DNA from: Liriodendron chinense
Taxonomy: Eukaryota > Streptophyta > Magnoliopsida > Magnoliales > Magnoliaceae
Length of the DNA stretch: 64,000 bases
Reading direction: 5' to 3'
Assembly: GCA_003013855.2 (NCBI GenBank)
Contig: ML058407.1
Location: forward strand, 2,046,001-2,110,000
The first letter of the stretch is position 1. Each line of letters starts with the position of its first letter. The notes below the pieces were generated by a model that was not told the origin of the DNA, made no database searches, and was given only the letters and a program-made list of their open reading frames with translations. The translations under genes were made by a program, and so were the position numbers. Positions 44,042 to 55,021 of this stretch are shown one piece after another.

Positions 44042-44272
44042 ATTCGACTCTCGAGATCATCTGATCGAGAGTCGAATATTGGACAAGTGCGGGACGCCCA
44101 TTCGACTCTCGAGATCATCTGATCGAGAGTCGAATATTGGACAAGTGCGGGACGCCCATTCGACTCTCGAGATCATCTGATCGAGAGTCGAATATTGGAC
44201 AAGTACGGAACGCCCATTCGACTCTCGAGATCATCTGGTCTTGAGTCATGGATGGTCAAATACGGAAAACTA
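44042..44272 (+). repeat. 58-bp tandem hairpin repeat, four units (F-family remnant)
   Basis: Units start at 44042, 44100, 44158 and 44216. The first three each contain a perfect inverted repeat with 13-bp arms (ATTCGACTCTCGA / TCGAGAGTCGAAT) and a 10-bp loop; the fourth is degenerate in the right arm. Confidence 0.92.
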
Positions 44273-44369
44273 GATTCGCGAGCAGACATTCTCACAAGTC
44301 GTTGAAAGATATTACACCCAAAATATGTACTTGGACTCGCGACCACATTTTAACCTGCGAGCAGCTTTA

Positions 44370-44450
44370 CTACGGGCGTCTCCTTCCTTTTCGGAGGCCG
44401 TGACTCCCAGCTACGGGCGTCTCCTTCCTTTTCGGAGGCCATGACTCCAA
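44370..44450 (+). repeat. 41-bp direct duplication
   Basis: CTACGGGCGTCTCCTTCCTT and what follows occur at 44370 and 44411; the Element F LTR has a single copy (about 59367). Confidence 0.85.
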
Positions 44451-45104
44451 CTATGGCTTCCGGCCGGAACCAGCCGGATTTCAAGGGATTACCATCATCC
44501 CCGCACTAACAACCTTATTTAGTAACCCAACCTAGACTGATTTTTCTATCCTAGAATAGGGTGCTTTAGTCGCCTAAGAGTCATAGCACACGCTGTAGTT
44601 GCCCTAAAGCTGTAGAGTGCATTGTCTAACCTAACAAAGTCTAGATATATTCCCCTACCGAGGTAACTTCTCCTCCATGCATGAGTAGTAAGTTAGAACT
44701 AGGGCAAAACGAACCGAAGAGAAGACACCGGATTGAATTCGCAGCCTCCCGATTGCCGACCAGGGGTCGGTGGGAATAAACGACAGAACGAAGTCCAGAC
44801 CACCACCTTTAGGGACAACCTCGCCTCCTCTTTTCGGCCTCCTAGAGTAATGTTTTAAACTGTAATTGTCATAGGTATCGAGTTGAGTTCGGATTTGGGT
44901 CAGTTGAATGGCGATTTGTAGTCGGGTTTTTTAAGAGGTATCTTTTTTAGTCATGTTTTAAAGGATCTTTCCGTTGAACCACTCAGTTGGGCGACTGTCA
45001 AATCGACGAGTCAACTCATTAGGTCAGTCCAGCCCTTACACTCAGTCGACTCACCTTGTCAAACCCATCTTTCAAACCCAGTTGACTCACCCAGTTCTGA
45101 ATTG

Positions 45105-45180
45105 CAGCTTCGGAGCAGCTCCAAACCTTGAACCTGAGGCTTTCTTGCTTCAGGTTTGGAGGCCTTACACTCCGAAGCTG
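45105..45180. repeat. 76-bp imperfect hairpin in H LTR
   Basis: Outer arms CAGCTTCGGAG / CTCCGAAGCTG and inner arms CTCCAAACC / GGTTTGGAG, about 70 bp upstream of the TATA box. Confidence 0.8.
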
Positions 45181-45254
45181 GAGCAAGGTAGCCATACGAG
45201 CGGCCGTCAGATGGCCGCCCATCCCTATTTACAAAAACCGCCACTTCTCACAGC

Positions 45255-45262
45255 TATAAATA
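45255..45262 (+). promoter_or_regulatory. TATA box, H LTR
   Basis: TATAAATA in GCTATAAATACCCCTGCC, a good plant core promoter on the plus strand. Confidence 0.65.
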
Positions 45263-46189
45263 CCCCTGCCTCTTCACATTCTTAGCATCCAGAAAACCTC
45301 TCAACATCCTAGAAAATCTGAGTCCATCTCCATTCCTTTTAGCCCATTAGCCCAAGTGAGAAGAGTCTAGCCCTGGTCCAACCCAGCCTAACCCTGGTTT
45401 AAGCCTCTCTAGCTACCTAAGTCTTAATTTTAGCCGCTCGAAGCAAATCCTTGTGACACCTCCGTCCATCCAGCTACTCTTATATCAGCATCATCTCATT
45501 TGCATCTAGCATAAGTGCAACATTTATTATTCTTCTAACCCCCCTGCTTATCATTCCACCACAAGCACTTGATCAAGTCTTAGTGTCTGCTCTGAGGTTT
45601 GCTGGTCAGCCCAAAATTTACTCATCAGAAACTTTGACCGGTCAAACACACATCATGCATCTCACATAAAGCACCTGTCAGTTCGAGCGTATGTTTTGGG
45701 CTTGCCTACTTGATCGGAACCTGCCCATCAGAAACTCTTACTGTTCATACCTATATTCATGCATCATATCATTCATGAGAATGTACGAGGAATAATTCAA
45801 ACTTTTAAGTATTAGTTTGATTTTGTGAAGTAAAGACTGTACTTCAGTACGGGCAGAGTGGGTGCCTAACACCTTCCTACCCTGTAACTGTGATCCCTTA
45901 CCTTGAATCTCTGACCGCAGATAAAAAAGAGTCATTTTAGAGGAAGGAATCTTTAGATCCCCTTTTCTAATGCTTCTACGGGGTCTAACCTACTACAGAT
46001 TCGAAGTAACTGGCTAGTGGCGACTCTGGTCTTATACAAACTCATCTAAACATATCTAGTTTAACCCAACGATAACACAACAACTGAAAAAGCCCTCAAG
46101 AAAGAGGCGAGCCAGTGGTAAATGGTGATTCACGTAACCCCTTTTCGAAAGGGAGGATCAGGAGTACGAAAAGGCGAGCGTCCACATAA

Positions 46190-46207
46190 TGGCGACTCCA
46201 CTGGGGA
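46190..46207 (+). other. Primer binding site (tRNA-Arg type), H
   Basis: TGGCGACTCCACTGGGGA, one base from the Element D site (T/C and A/G class changes), three bases after the LTR end. Confidence 0.8.
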
Positions 46208-46360
46208 TATGCTAGTCCCACTAGTCGTGATCCAACTTAAAAAATAGAATCCCTCTTGTACTTGAAAGTTAATAGTCCTCATACAATCTCACCTGCATAA
46301 CATTTCATCCATAAAAAAATAGAAAATCCCAAAACCCAAAAAAGAGTAGAGCATATTTCT

Positions 46361-46880
46361 CACCATTGCGCCTCCTCGGGCTCAACGTCCTAGAAAACAG
46401 CTTCCTTACTGCAGCATAATCCGCACCCGAGCTCAACAAGCCATGTCAGACCATGAAGAGGAAGGTTACCTCTTCCATGCCCTCGACATGGCCAAAGCAC
46501 AACCTCCAACGTAACAACCGATTGAGAACACACCAATCATCTAAAAATTAACACAAGGAATGAGAGCAATGAGAGAAATGTTCTTACAATTCATGCAAGC
46601 ATAAGCTACCCTAGCAGCTAGCAATCAAGTTTGCCCAGTTCAGCAATTTCAACAGCCATGCCAGGCCTTTTCGGCCTCCAGTTGAAATCAAGCACAACCG
46701 TCGAAGTTTGCCTAAGACTACCGACAATAGCCATCTTAGCCCTCTGTTATGAGGCATCCTTCTTAATACCTTCCTGCGGTGGCAAGACCATCTCAGAGCA
46801 TTCCCGTCGTAGAGACTTCCAATCAATCTTGCAAGTAATGACCCCAGTAGATTCTAGCATGTCCCCGTCGATGGGACCAT
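46361..46880 (+). pseudogene. gag: Gag remnant of H
   Basis: Plus-strand text APPRAQRPRKQLPYCS, then RAQQAMSDHEEEG and GMRAMREMFLQFMQA, interrupted by several stops. It resembles the Gln/Glu-rich N-terminus of Ogre/Tat Gag in position and composition; a specific family match is not certain. Confidence 0.4.
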
Positions 46881-47155
46881 TTTCCTTTCTCAACATGTCC
46901 CCGCCGATGTTGAACCTCTAATTTATACATTTACTAACCCATTACATCACATTATATGTATGGTTTGAAAGCTTAAAAAAGCCATCTAATGCGTTATTTG
47001 TGATTGTAGGAGAGAGGTAGAGATTTCACTGATTTAAGGCTAAAAAGATCATTATATGTACATTGAAGATCAAAGAACTAAGTGCCAAAGAATGAAAGAA
47101 AGAAGCAAGAAAGATATGGAAGAAAGAAGGGAGAAGTGCAACACTATGCACTAAA

Positions 47156-47404
47156 GACCGGTCGTCTGACCGGTTTGCCAAGGCACAAGACTGGTTGTCC
47201 GACCGGTCTGCACTTCAACAGTAAGCCCCCATTGCTGTACATATTAGACCGGGCGACCATCACGCAGATCGGTTGTCAGACCGGTCGAGCACTCAATAGA
47301 GGGGGAGGAAATTCCAAAAAAAAACTTACTGAATTGATTTTCATGTTTTACGACCGGTCTGACGACCGGTCGTTCATGAGCTCAGACCGGTCGTCCGACT
47401 GGTC
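47156..47404. repeat. GACCGGTC array in Athila2 LTR
   Basis: Perfect copies at 47156, 47201, 47279, 47352, 47364 and 47385 plus several one-mismatch copies, ending about 90 bp upstream of the TATA box. Confidence 0.85.
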
Positions 47405-47494
47405 GGCTGCGTAATAGAGCTTGTCCTACAAGCTCCGATTTTCTCTGCGCAGCTTCGTGATTCCTTGCGCAATCTGGAATCTTTCGCACTATTC

Positions 47495-47503
47495 TATAAA
47501 AGG
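47495..47503 (+). promoter_or_regulatory. TATA box, Athila2 LTR
   Basis: TATAAAAGG followed by GCACCTAGGG, as in the Element 1 LTRs (GGACACCTAGGG). Confidence 0.7.
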
Positions 47504-48323
47504 GCACCTAGGGCCTCATCTAAAGGTATCCTAGAAGAGATTAGAGGTTGTGGGAAGTGAAGGAGAGCACCATGGAGCATCCACAACTCCGTCGATTCTG
47601 ATTTTTCTAATTTTTCATGCTTTTATTTAGTTTTTCTTTTCGATTCTAGTTGTAGTATGACAATGCTTGGCTAGAACCTTTCAGCTAGGGCTGAGAGGTG
47701 AAGCTTGTAGCCAATTTCATGTTTAATTCAGTTTAATTTAAGTAATTTCACTTTAAGTTTGGATTTTGAATATTCTAGTTTGAATAAAGTTGATATTTTT
47801 AGAAGTTTTATGAGAGTTCATGTGCTCCGGACATAGATTCGTTGCAATTCTCTGAGATTATCATATTTGGCTTGATTAGATTCAAATTATGGTAACCCTT
47901 GAGCATGCCATAGTCCATAGGCATGGCAGTTACTCCAAAGGCTATGATTTTGAATGCTATGTGATTGAATAGGACTAGAACTTGGAAGTTCAACTTAAGT
48001 GGGATTGAATGTGTTTCAATGCTTTATCTTCCAACTAGATGAGAGATAGAACTTTGAATCTAGTTGTGTTTTATGCTTGGATTGATTGAATTTCCATGAG
48101 ATTGCTACAAGTGAATCCTTGGAAGCCTTAGTTCCTTTAAATTACTGATTTTTCTAAGTTACTATTTTAAGTTAGTTCTCTTTTTTGAAAACTCTAAATT
48201 GATCTAATTCAAGTTGCTGGAATAGTTTAGAATTGATTTTCTAATTCCCTGTGGATCGACCTCAGTCTTACCGAGATTATTACTACATCGCAGCCTTACA
48301 CTTGAGGTGAATGAACAAGTTTT

Positions 48324-48341
48324 TGGCGCCGCTGCCGAGGA
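48324..48341 (+). other. Primer binding site (tRNA-Asp), Athila2
   Basis: TGGCGCCGCTGCCGAGGA, close to the Element A site. Only 56 bp of internal sequence follow before K2. Confidence 0.85.
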
Positions 48342-48397
48342 TTTTAGATAAACGGTTCTAGATTGTTTTGGTGGCTGTAGAAGTAGAAGTAGATAGG

Positions 48398-50437
48398 TGT
48401 TAGAACTTAGAAAAATCGAACCGCTCGTCGGCAGTCTTTTTCCTGTGTTTCATTATTCTGGGGGAATACAGAGTATAGAGACATTCATAGACAATCATAA
48501 GCAATCACAAATTATACACGAGAAAGCACCGTGAGGTGAACTTTATTCCAGAGATTTTGAGATCTTTTACATTCCGGGCTGCGAAATGGTCACGAACCTT
48601 CAATTACATCAATGGATGATCACCCTTGATTAAAAGGCAAAAGTAAATGCATGCATATATCATAAATGAATTGAATAAAGCCTTAAAAGAGCGTAAATAT
48701 AAATAAAGCACAGCATAAACAACACAACACAGAGATTTTTACGTGGAAACCCTTACGGGAGAAAACCACGGCACAAAGCAACAAGATTCCACTATGAATT
48801 GCAGTTATATAATAGATGGAATATTAAAGGGATGAAGCTCGGATAGATCGAGCAAGTAATTTAAATCGTCAGGGATTATAGTCTCGAGCTCATGGTCGCC
48901 GAGACCAAGTCTAGGATTTATTATGGACTAAGCCATTGTTAAGACCAGTTAGATGTCGGTCCTATACTCTTCGGGTGTTTCTAGTGGAGTAGCAACCAGG
49001 ATTTTAACCGAGTCATGTATCTCAGTGTCATGACGCATCTCTATGGACGATATGACTTTCAGGGATACGCTCCACGGTTTTCGTTTAGTGCAACCAGGGC
49101 CAGTGACCGTCTCCGATGAGACGGGTGACTTGCTGGAAGGCACCCCATGGGATCTTAGTGCGACCAGGGTTTCAACCGAGTCGTATATCTCAGTGTCATG
49201 ACGCGTCTCTATGGACGATATGACTTTCAGAGATACACTTCACGGTGTCCACTTACTGCAAATAGGGCCAGTGACTGTCTCCGATGGGATGGGTGACTTG
49301 CTGGAGGGCACTCCATGGGGTCTTTGTGCGACCAGGGTTTCAACCGAGTCGTATATCTCAATGTTATGACGGGTCTCTATGGACGATATGACTTTCAGGG
49401 ATACACTTCACGGTGTCCACTTACTGCAACCAGGGCCAGTGACCGTCTCCGATGGGACGGGTGACTTGTTAGAAGGCACTCCATGGGGTCTTTGTGCAAA
49501 CAGGGTTTCGACCGAGTCGTATATCTCAGTGTTATGACACGTCTCTATGGACGATATGACTTTCAGAGATACACTCCACGGCGTCCACTTACTGCAACCA
49601 GGGCCAGTAACCGTCTCTGATGGGACGGGTGACTTGCTGGAAGGCACTCCATGGGGTCTTTGTGCAAACAGGGTTTCGACCGAGTCGTATATCTCAGTGT
49701 CATGACGCGTCTCTATGGACGATATGACTTTCAGAGATACACTCCATGACGTCCACTTACTGCAACCAGGGCCAATGACCGTCTTCGATGGGACGGGTGA
49801 CTTGCTAGAAGGCACTCCATGGGGTCTTTGTGCAAACAGGGTTTCGACCGAGTCATATATCTCAGTGTCATGACGCGTCTCTATGGACGATATGACTTTC
49901 AGGGATACACTTCACGTTGTCCACTTACTGCAACCAGGGCCAATGACCGTCTCCGATGGGACGGGTCACTTGCTGGAAGGCACTCATTACCTTAGCCACT
50001 CAACTGACGGATCCCGCCTTGGATAGGACGCACATCAACTGGTCTTAGCGATGAAGTATTTCAGACGTTTAGAACTCTTTCATTATGGTTTTCGATGATA
50101 ACCATAGTCCCCTTCGATTTAATTTCGTAACTCGATCCGAGATGAAATAAATTCATGCAATGGATGCAAATGAGTACAATACAAAGTAATTATGCTTTAT
50201 GCATGCTTAAGAGAAGATTGCATTTATGCTAGATGTTCAGTGTATCGGATTATGTCCATGAGGGTCGCAGTGCGATCGCATTTCGATTTGTTTAGCATGG
50301 GTCTATTTTCGAGACTACAGGGCACTTCCCAGGGCTAAAAAATGACTAAGTAGTCGACTTGCTGACCGCTTAACTAGGGTATTCGGGGCTCCTGGGTTTG
50401 GATAACCTCATTTCGGTGCATGATTATGATATATCAT
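48398..50437 (-). mobile_element. K2: Tat-type LTR, truncated by Element E
   Basis: Begins TGTTAGAACTTAG, as in Elements D and E, inserted 56 bp after the Athila2 primer site. Includes a 168-bp tandem array and a block identical in layout to window bases 1-70 (50178-50247). After that, about 1.4 kb of LTR present in K1 is missing before the GTGCGATCGCATTTCG block. Element E enters at 50438, so the LTR end is not seen here. Confidence 0.78.
49007..50000. repeat. 168-bp tandem repeat, six units, in K2 LTR
   Basis: Units begin (ACCGAGTC) at 49007, 49175, 49343, 49511, 49679 and 49847, exactly 168 bp apart with no indel. Each holds CTCTATGGACGATATGAC and CAGTGACCGTCTCCGATGGG. As 168 is divisible by three, long repetitive minus-strand frames result; they are not genes. 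Element E has a related unit twice (165 bp) and Element D once. Confidence 0.93.
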
Positions 50438-50853
50438 TGTTAGAACTTAGAAAAAGAGAGGGAGATCCGAACTACTCGTCAGCAGTCCTTCTTTCTTTTT
50501 TTCGTGTTTCTTTTATTCTGGGGAATTCTGAGTATAGAGACATTCATAGACAATCATAAGCAATCACAAAGTGTACACAAGAGAGAGATATTGCAAGGCG
50601 AATTTTATTCCAGAGATTCTGAGATCTTTTACATTCCAGGCTGTGATACTGGTCACGAGCCTTTAATTACATCAACGGTTGATCACCCTTGATTGGAAGA
50701 CAAAAGACTAATCCGCCGGGGATTATGGTCTTGAGCTCATAGTCGTTTAGACCTTTGTTTTCTTGTTGTGGACTAAACACCATTTGTTAGACACGCCGGA
50801 TGTCTATGTCCCATTTTCTTTCGAATTGTCCAGGTTGAGAGACTGTCAGGATT

Positions 50854-51175
50854 CGAGTGGTGCAACTCGGGGCCCGCGCCTGTTACTGCGCACAGGTGAC
50901 CGCTGGAATACACGATCCTCAAATGTTGGTCGGCATGACCCAAGGCCCGCGCCCGTATTTTTATGATGGGTGACCTTAGGAAAGCACTCCGCAACGTTCC
51001 CGAACGAGGTTTTTTAATCGAGTGGTGCAACTCTGGGCCCGCGCCTGTTACTGCGCACAGGTGACCGCTGGAATACATGAACATCGAATTGTTGGTCGGC
51101 ATAACCTAAAGCACGCGCCTGTTACTGTGAACAGCTGACCTTAGGAAAGCAATCCGCAACTACCTCATCAGCTCA
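50854..51175. repeat. 165-bp duplication in Element E LTR
   Basis: CGAGTGGTGCAACTC and the following GGGCCCGCGCCTGTTACTG occur at 50854 and 51019, with a third partial copy (CACGCGCCTGTTACTG) near 51112. Confidence 0.85.
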
Positions 51176-51639
51176 ACCGACGGACCCGTTGTCGATGGGT
51201 AGGGCATCGACTGTCTTTTTCATAGTGGCACTCCATAGCAAGATGTTTCAAGCTTAGTTAGAACTCTTTGTTTGTGGTTTCTCGTGGTAACCATAACCCT
51301 TTAGGTTTAACCTTGGACCTTTATCCGGGATGAATATAGCTTTGTACAGTAAAGTAAATGTATTTCTTCTGGAGTCAGGCGACTCGTCTTCGAGAACATT
51401 ATATCTTCTGAGTATTTTCAATGATCTGTTTAGGATCAAGTAGGCTTTATTGAGCCAAGATCTTTTGAGGGTATCAATTCAATAGGCTGGATCGGCTGCT
51501 TCGATGCCTGTAAGTGGCTAAGTATATGGTCCGATGGGTACCCACATATGCCAATTTCTTATGAATAATGGGGATCGGTGCCCCGCGAATGCTTGACTCG
51601 GCTGTTGGATAGCTTGAGTACTTCAGCATTGCCTCGGCG

Positions 51640-52130
51640 CTTTGAGATCGCGGTTGATTTCAACTGGCACTAGTCAATTCTCAAGCCAACAGGGCACTTC
51701 CCAGGGCTGAAAATGACTAAGTAGTGGACCTGCTTACGGTCTGATTAGGGAAGTCGGTGAGTATTATCGATGACCATCTTTGAACAGGGGTGGATTACTT
51801 CCACGAAGATCGCTGTGCGATCGCGTTTCGATTTGCTTAGCAGAAGTCGATTTCCAGGCCAACAGGTCACTTCCTAGGGCTAGAAATGACTAAGTAGTGG
51901 ACCTGTTTGCGGTCTAATCAAGATATTCGGTGAATATTATCGATGACCGTCTTGGAATAGGGATGGATTATGTCCACGAAGATCGCGGTGCGATCCCATT
52001 CCGATTTGTTTAGCAAAAGTCAACTTCCGTGCCAATAGGGCACTTCCTAGGGCTGGAAATGACTAAGTAGCGGGCCTGCCGACCGCTCGATTAGGGTATT
52101 CGAGGGTCCTGAGATCGGATAACCTCGTCG
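51640..52130. repeat. ~173-bp triplication in Element E LTR
   Basis: The block CAGGGCACTTCC...AATGACTAAGTAGTGGACCTG recurs near 51691, 51863 and 52037, each followed by a GTGCGATC block. K1 has two copies (about 41391 and 41567). Confidence 0.82.
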
Positions 52131-52449
52131 CGATGCATGATTATGGTGTATCATGTCATGTAGAAGAAAAGTTTCCCTCTCGGGCTCGGTCCAATTCCGC
52201 CCGATTCTTCTCATTTTCGACCATTTTTTGCTCTTTCGGAAGGATTTTCGGGGCTGCCAAATTGGCTAAGTGTTGGTCATTTTGGACCAAAGCACTGATT
52301 TGGGCCACTTATCATTGACCGTTGGAGAATCCGATCCGGTGGATGGATAGATCTCATCGAGACGCATCTAGGAGAGGCGGTTTCATCAAAATCCGATCCC
52401 GGACGAAGGTGGGCCGCACAACGGAAGCTCCACCCCTCCCATCAGCGTC

Positions 52450-53170
52450 CAGGCGCATGGGGGGTTGTGTACAGGCGCATGTGGCCAGAGTGCAGGCACA
52501 TGTGGTGTCGTACATGCTTCTAGGCGCATGTGGTAGGGAGCCGGGCGCATGTCCCATCTCCCGGGCGCATGTGGCCCTATTTTTCATGAAAAAACGGGAG
52601 TTCGGAAGCAATCCCGGCTCATGTAGTGGTGCACATGCGCCTGGACCTAAGGAGTGGGCGCATGTCCCTCCCAGACTTAAAGAAATTCAGGATTTTCCTG
52701 CCAGAAAAGCCGGCGCATGTGGGGGATAAGCCGGCGCATGTGCCCAGCACTTAGAAATTTCAGGATTTTCTTCATGAACTTGGGATTCCGGTGAGGAAAT
52801 CTATTTCCGGCGAGGGTTTCCGGCGAGGGAATCCACTCCAGCCAAGGCATCCGGCGATGGGAGAGAAAGCAAGCGCATGTGGTGCTTACATCACTCTGAG
52901 GTCGGCGGGGGATGATCTCGTGTTGATGAAATGAAGCGACTTCACTATTTATAGGGGATAATCGGGTTTGGGTCCGGTCCGGCGGGTATTTCCCGGTGCA
53001 TGTGCTAGAAACAAAGCCAAGCGCATGTGAGAAAAATGCACCAGGCGCATGTGGAGGATCCGGGCGCATGTCCTTTACTGGCGCATTTCCCGACGCTTTT
53101 CGGAAAAGTGTTTCAGTCATTCCATTTCACTAATAGGGTGCAAGCGCATGCGGTTGGAGGCCAGGCGCAT
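52450..53170. repeat. GGCGCATGTG word array in Element E LTR
   Basis: About fifteen GGCGCATGTG-type words, most in direct orientation, some with ACATGCGCC partners (e.g. 52632-52640), on both sides of the TATA box at 52945. Confidence 0.82.
52945..52954 (-). promoter_or_regulatory. TATA box, Element E LTR
   Basis: CTATAAATAG on the minus strand, the LTR promoter for gag-pol. Confidence 0.65.
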
Positions 53171-53869
53171 GTCCTTTGCTGGCGCTTTCCTACTACTTAG
53201 CCAGATTTTCAGGATTCCAGCACTTAGAAAAATTCAGCATTTCAGCTCCAACGAGGGACTTCCAAAGGACAACTACCTTTTCTAGACATGCACTCACTGT
53301 CACCAAGCCACTTCTAGGCTAGGATTGACCTCCTGAATGAACGGGATGGGGTGTGGAAGTCCAGATGGTGCTAATTTTGGTACTTCCTTCCTAATTTGGA
53401 GCCTCCGGGTCGGCTTGTCGTATAGGAACGTCGTTCCGGGGAGCGCGCGCATGGAAATACGCATTGTAATGACTTCAAACTTGATATTTAAGGGTTTTGG
53501 GGCGCTCTGGATCATTTGGCGATGAAGCGCATGTCCAGTTCCACTCTGAAATGGTAGCTGTAGGCTTATGGACCCTTTTTGGTAAGTTTTGGGCAGGGAA
53601 GGAACGCATTTCGAGGTGCGCACGTAAAAATATGCACCGGATGACTTTGAAACTTACAGGTTAAGGGTTTTAGGACATTTCAGATCATTTGGCAGTGAAG
53701 TGCATGTCCAGTTCCGCTCCGAAATGGTGTTTACGGATTTTGGTCGCTACCAAGCGATCAGGGTTGTGCTGGCATTTTCGGGGCTCTCCCGGCCTCGAAA
53801 CTTATCCAAATCATTGTCAATAGACCACGGGATGTTGTTTTACAATGGGTGCAAATTTGAACCCCAACA

Positions 53870-53881
53870 AGTGCCCCCCCG
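53870..53881 (-). other. Polypurine tract, Element E
   Basis: Minus strand GGGGGGGCACT directly before the LTR start TGTTGGGG. Confidence 0.72.
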
Positions 53882-53942
53882 GTGTGCTGCGCTGGATGCT
53901 TACGTCACTGCTAGTGCAGTGCACCGATCCCCTAGGCTCAAG

Positions 53943-53950
53943 TATAAATT
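53943..53950 (+). promoter_or_regulatory. Plus-strand TATA box for the antisense gene of Element E
   Basis: TATAAATT, 74 bp from the LTR boundary (72 bp in Element D), pointing into the PMD gene. Confidence 0.58.
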
Positions 53951-54033
53951 GTTGACTCACTGAGTCATTCCAAGATTTCCTCGAGTAAAAAAATCTAATT
54001 TTCCCAAGGTGAGAGAGCTTGTGGTCCCCTTGT

Positions 54034-54352
54034 GGGTGCATGTGGCCTGCCATCCATTTTTTGACGGAGGAATTTCCTTTCAGGCGCATGTGAGATGCCA
54101 TATGGGAATGGGCGCATGTGGTTCTGGGCATGCGCCCAGGGCACTGCCCGGAACTTAACTCTTTCCTAGAAATCAGAGATGAGCGCATGTGATGCTGCCA
54201 CATGCACTTGGGACATTGAATTTCAACCTCATTCATTCCCTTCTTCTAAGCCAGGCGCATGTCAGATTGGACATGCGCCTGAGACTTTAAGTGGCGAAGT
54301 TTCACTTTCCAATTTTGTGGACTGGGCGCATGTGAGGGGCCACATGCGCCTG
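54034..54352. repeat. Hairpin array (GGCGCATGTG arms), ~71-bp period
   Basis: Inverted repeats at about 54110-54137, 54181-54207, 54252-54281 and 54323-54351, with weaker ones at 54034 and 54082. Arms GGCGCATGT / ACATGCGCC (e.g. CAGGCGCATGTC / GACATGCGCCTG). Same position relative to promoter and gene as the D array, but a different word. Confidence 0.85.
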
Positions 54353-55021
54353 GGGCTCCACCTTGGGTGAATGTGAGCCCAACACTTAGCCAAAAATTTC
54401 ATTTTTAGCCCCTGCTTTGCACTTGGTGAAGAAATGGCATTTTCGGCTCCGTTTCTTAGTCAAATTCAGTGCTGTTTGAGGCTAGATCACTTTAAAATTC
54501 AAGCACGATTGGAGCTTAGTGCCTTGGGCCTGCAGTTGGCTGCCTACTTTGGCCTGTCACAGCTTGTAACTGTCTATTTTAGGCAGGTTCAGAGTATGTC
54601 TGCCAGAGTGCGCCTATAGCGTCCCGATTGCTTGTAAAGTTGCTGTGTGCGAACAGTTGCGTATGTATGATGCTGAAACTGTTTCCTGACTCTGTCCAGT
54701 ACCTACTTATAAGCACCTGGACTTGTCAAGGCTGCTTTTAGACTAAATGCATGGATGTATTGTGGGTTCAATCTGTGATTTTGTGTGTGCATCAATCACA
54801 TGTATGCGTGCATGTATTATGGCAGTTGCTTTGTTATGAAATGCGTATGATGATTGATATGCTATGCTCTTGATTTTGGTTGCTTTCATGCTTTGTTGCT
54901 TGTGCTCTACATGCTGTGCTTGTGTTCGCGATACGATTTCGTTAGGCTATTTGCCCGTGTGTATCAAGTTGTTTTCTAATGTTGTTTTGTTTACGCGTTG
55001 CAGTGAGTTGCAGTAGCGACA
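54353..55021 (+). other. Leader of Element E antisense gene
   Basis: No frame. T-rich with TGTG runs; ends in a pyrimidine-rich stretch and TTGCAG before ATG 55022 (context TAGCGACAATGG, like TAGACAATGG in front of D's ORF1). Probably includes a leader intron ending at or near 55011. Confidence 0.5.

Larger units (their letters stand above)
43996..44505 (+). mobile_element. F-family LTR remnant
   Basis: Shares with the Element F LTR (58795-59901) the start GTTATAGGCAAAAT, the 58-bp tandem with CGACTCTCGAGATCATCTGA, the blocks CTCACAAGTCGT and CTTGGACTCGCGACCA, and TCAAGGGATT near the end. About half the LTR is present; the 3' part is replaced by unrelated sequence after about 44495. Confidence 0.78.
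44506..46186 (+). mobile_element. H: Ogre/Tat-like LTR, plus strand (left end uncertain)
   Basis: The right end is fixed by the primer site at 46190 and the terminal CA at 46186. The left end is placed only where F-family similarity stops. It contains a plus-strand TATA box and a long hairpin. The last 160 bp (AAGAGGCGAGCCAGTGG, AAAAGGCGAGCG) are typical of a U5 end. Confidence 0.6.
46908..48317 (+). mobile_element. Athila-type LTR, second family (Athila2), plus strand
   Basis: 1410 bp from TGTTGAACCTCTAATT to ATGAACA, diverged from the Element A/1 LTRs but with the same ends and TCTTACCGAGATTATTACTAC block. GACCGGTC array 47156-47404, TATA 47495. Followed by a primer site, so this is a 5' LTR; the element is cut by K2 at 48398. 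Inserted into H after GCCGA. Confidence 0.88.
50438..53869 (-). repeat. Element E 3' LTR
   Basis: 3432 bp, TGTTAGAACTTAG...GAACCCCAACA. Longer than D's because of internal duplications (165 bp twice near 50854; about 173 bp three times near 51640-52130) and word-rich sequence. Confidence 0.85.

Noticed and set aside
44042..44272. Possible CRISPR array (regular 58-bp repeats)
   Set aside because: Units are directly contiguous without unique spacers, in plant LTR sequence; a tandem LTR repeat explains them.
46361..46921. Host gene in the H region
   Set aside because: Several stops in every frame, and the position directly after a primer site points to gag debris.
43453..48397. K1 and K2 as the two LTRs of one element
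   Set aside because: No primer site lies next to the K2 start, the sequence between them contains other elements' LTRs in both states of completeness, and K2 sits directly in the Athila2 leader. They are better explained as separate insertions.
49408..49815. Repetitive minus-strand ORF of 135 codons
   Set aside because: Produced by the 168-bp tandem repeat, whose length is a multiple of three; no start context and no homology.
52322..53285. ORFs in the Element E LTR
   Set aside because: Located wholly within the LTR word array; no conserved counterpart in K1 or D.
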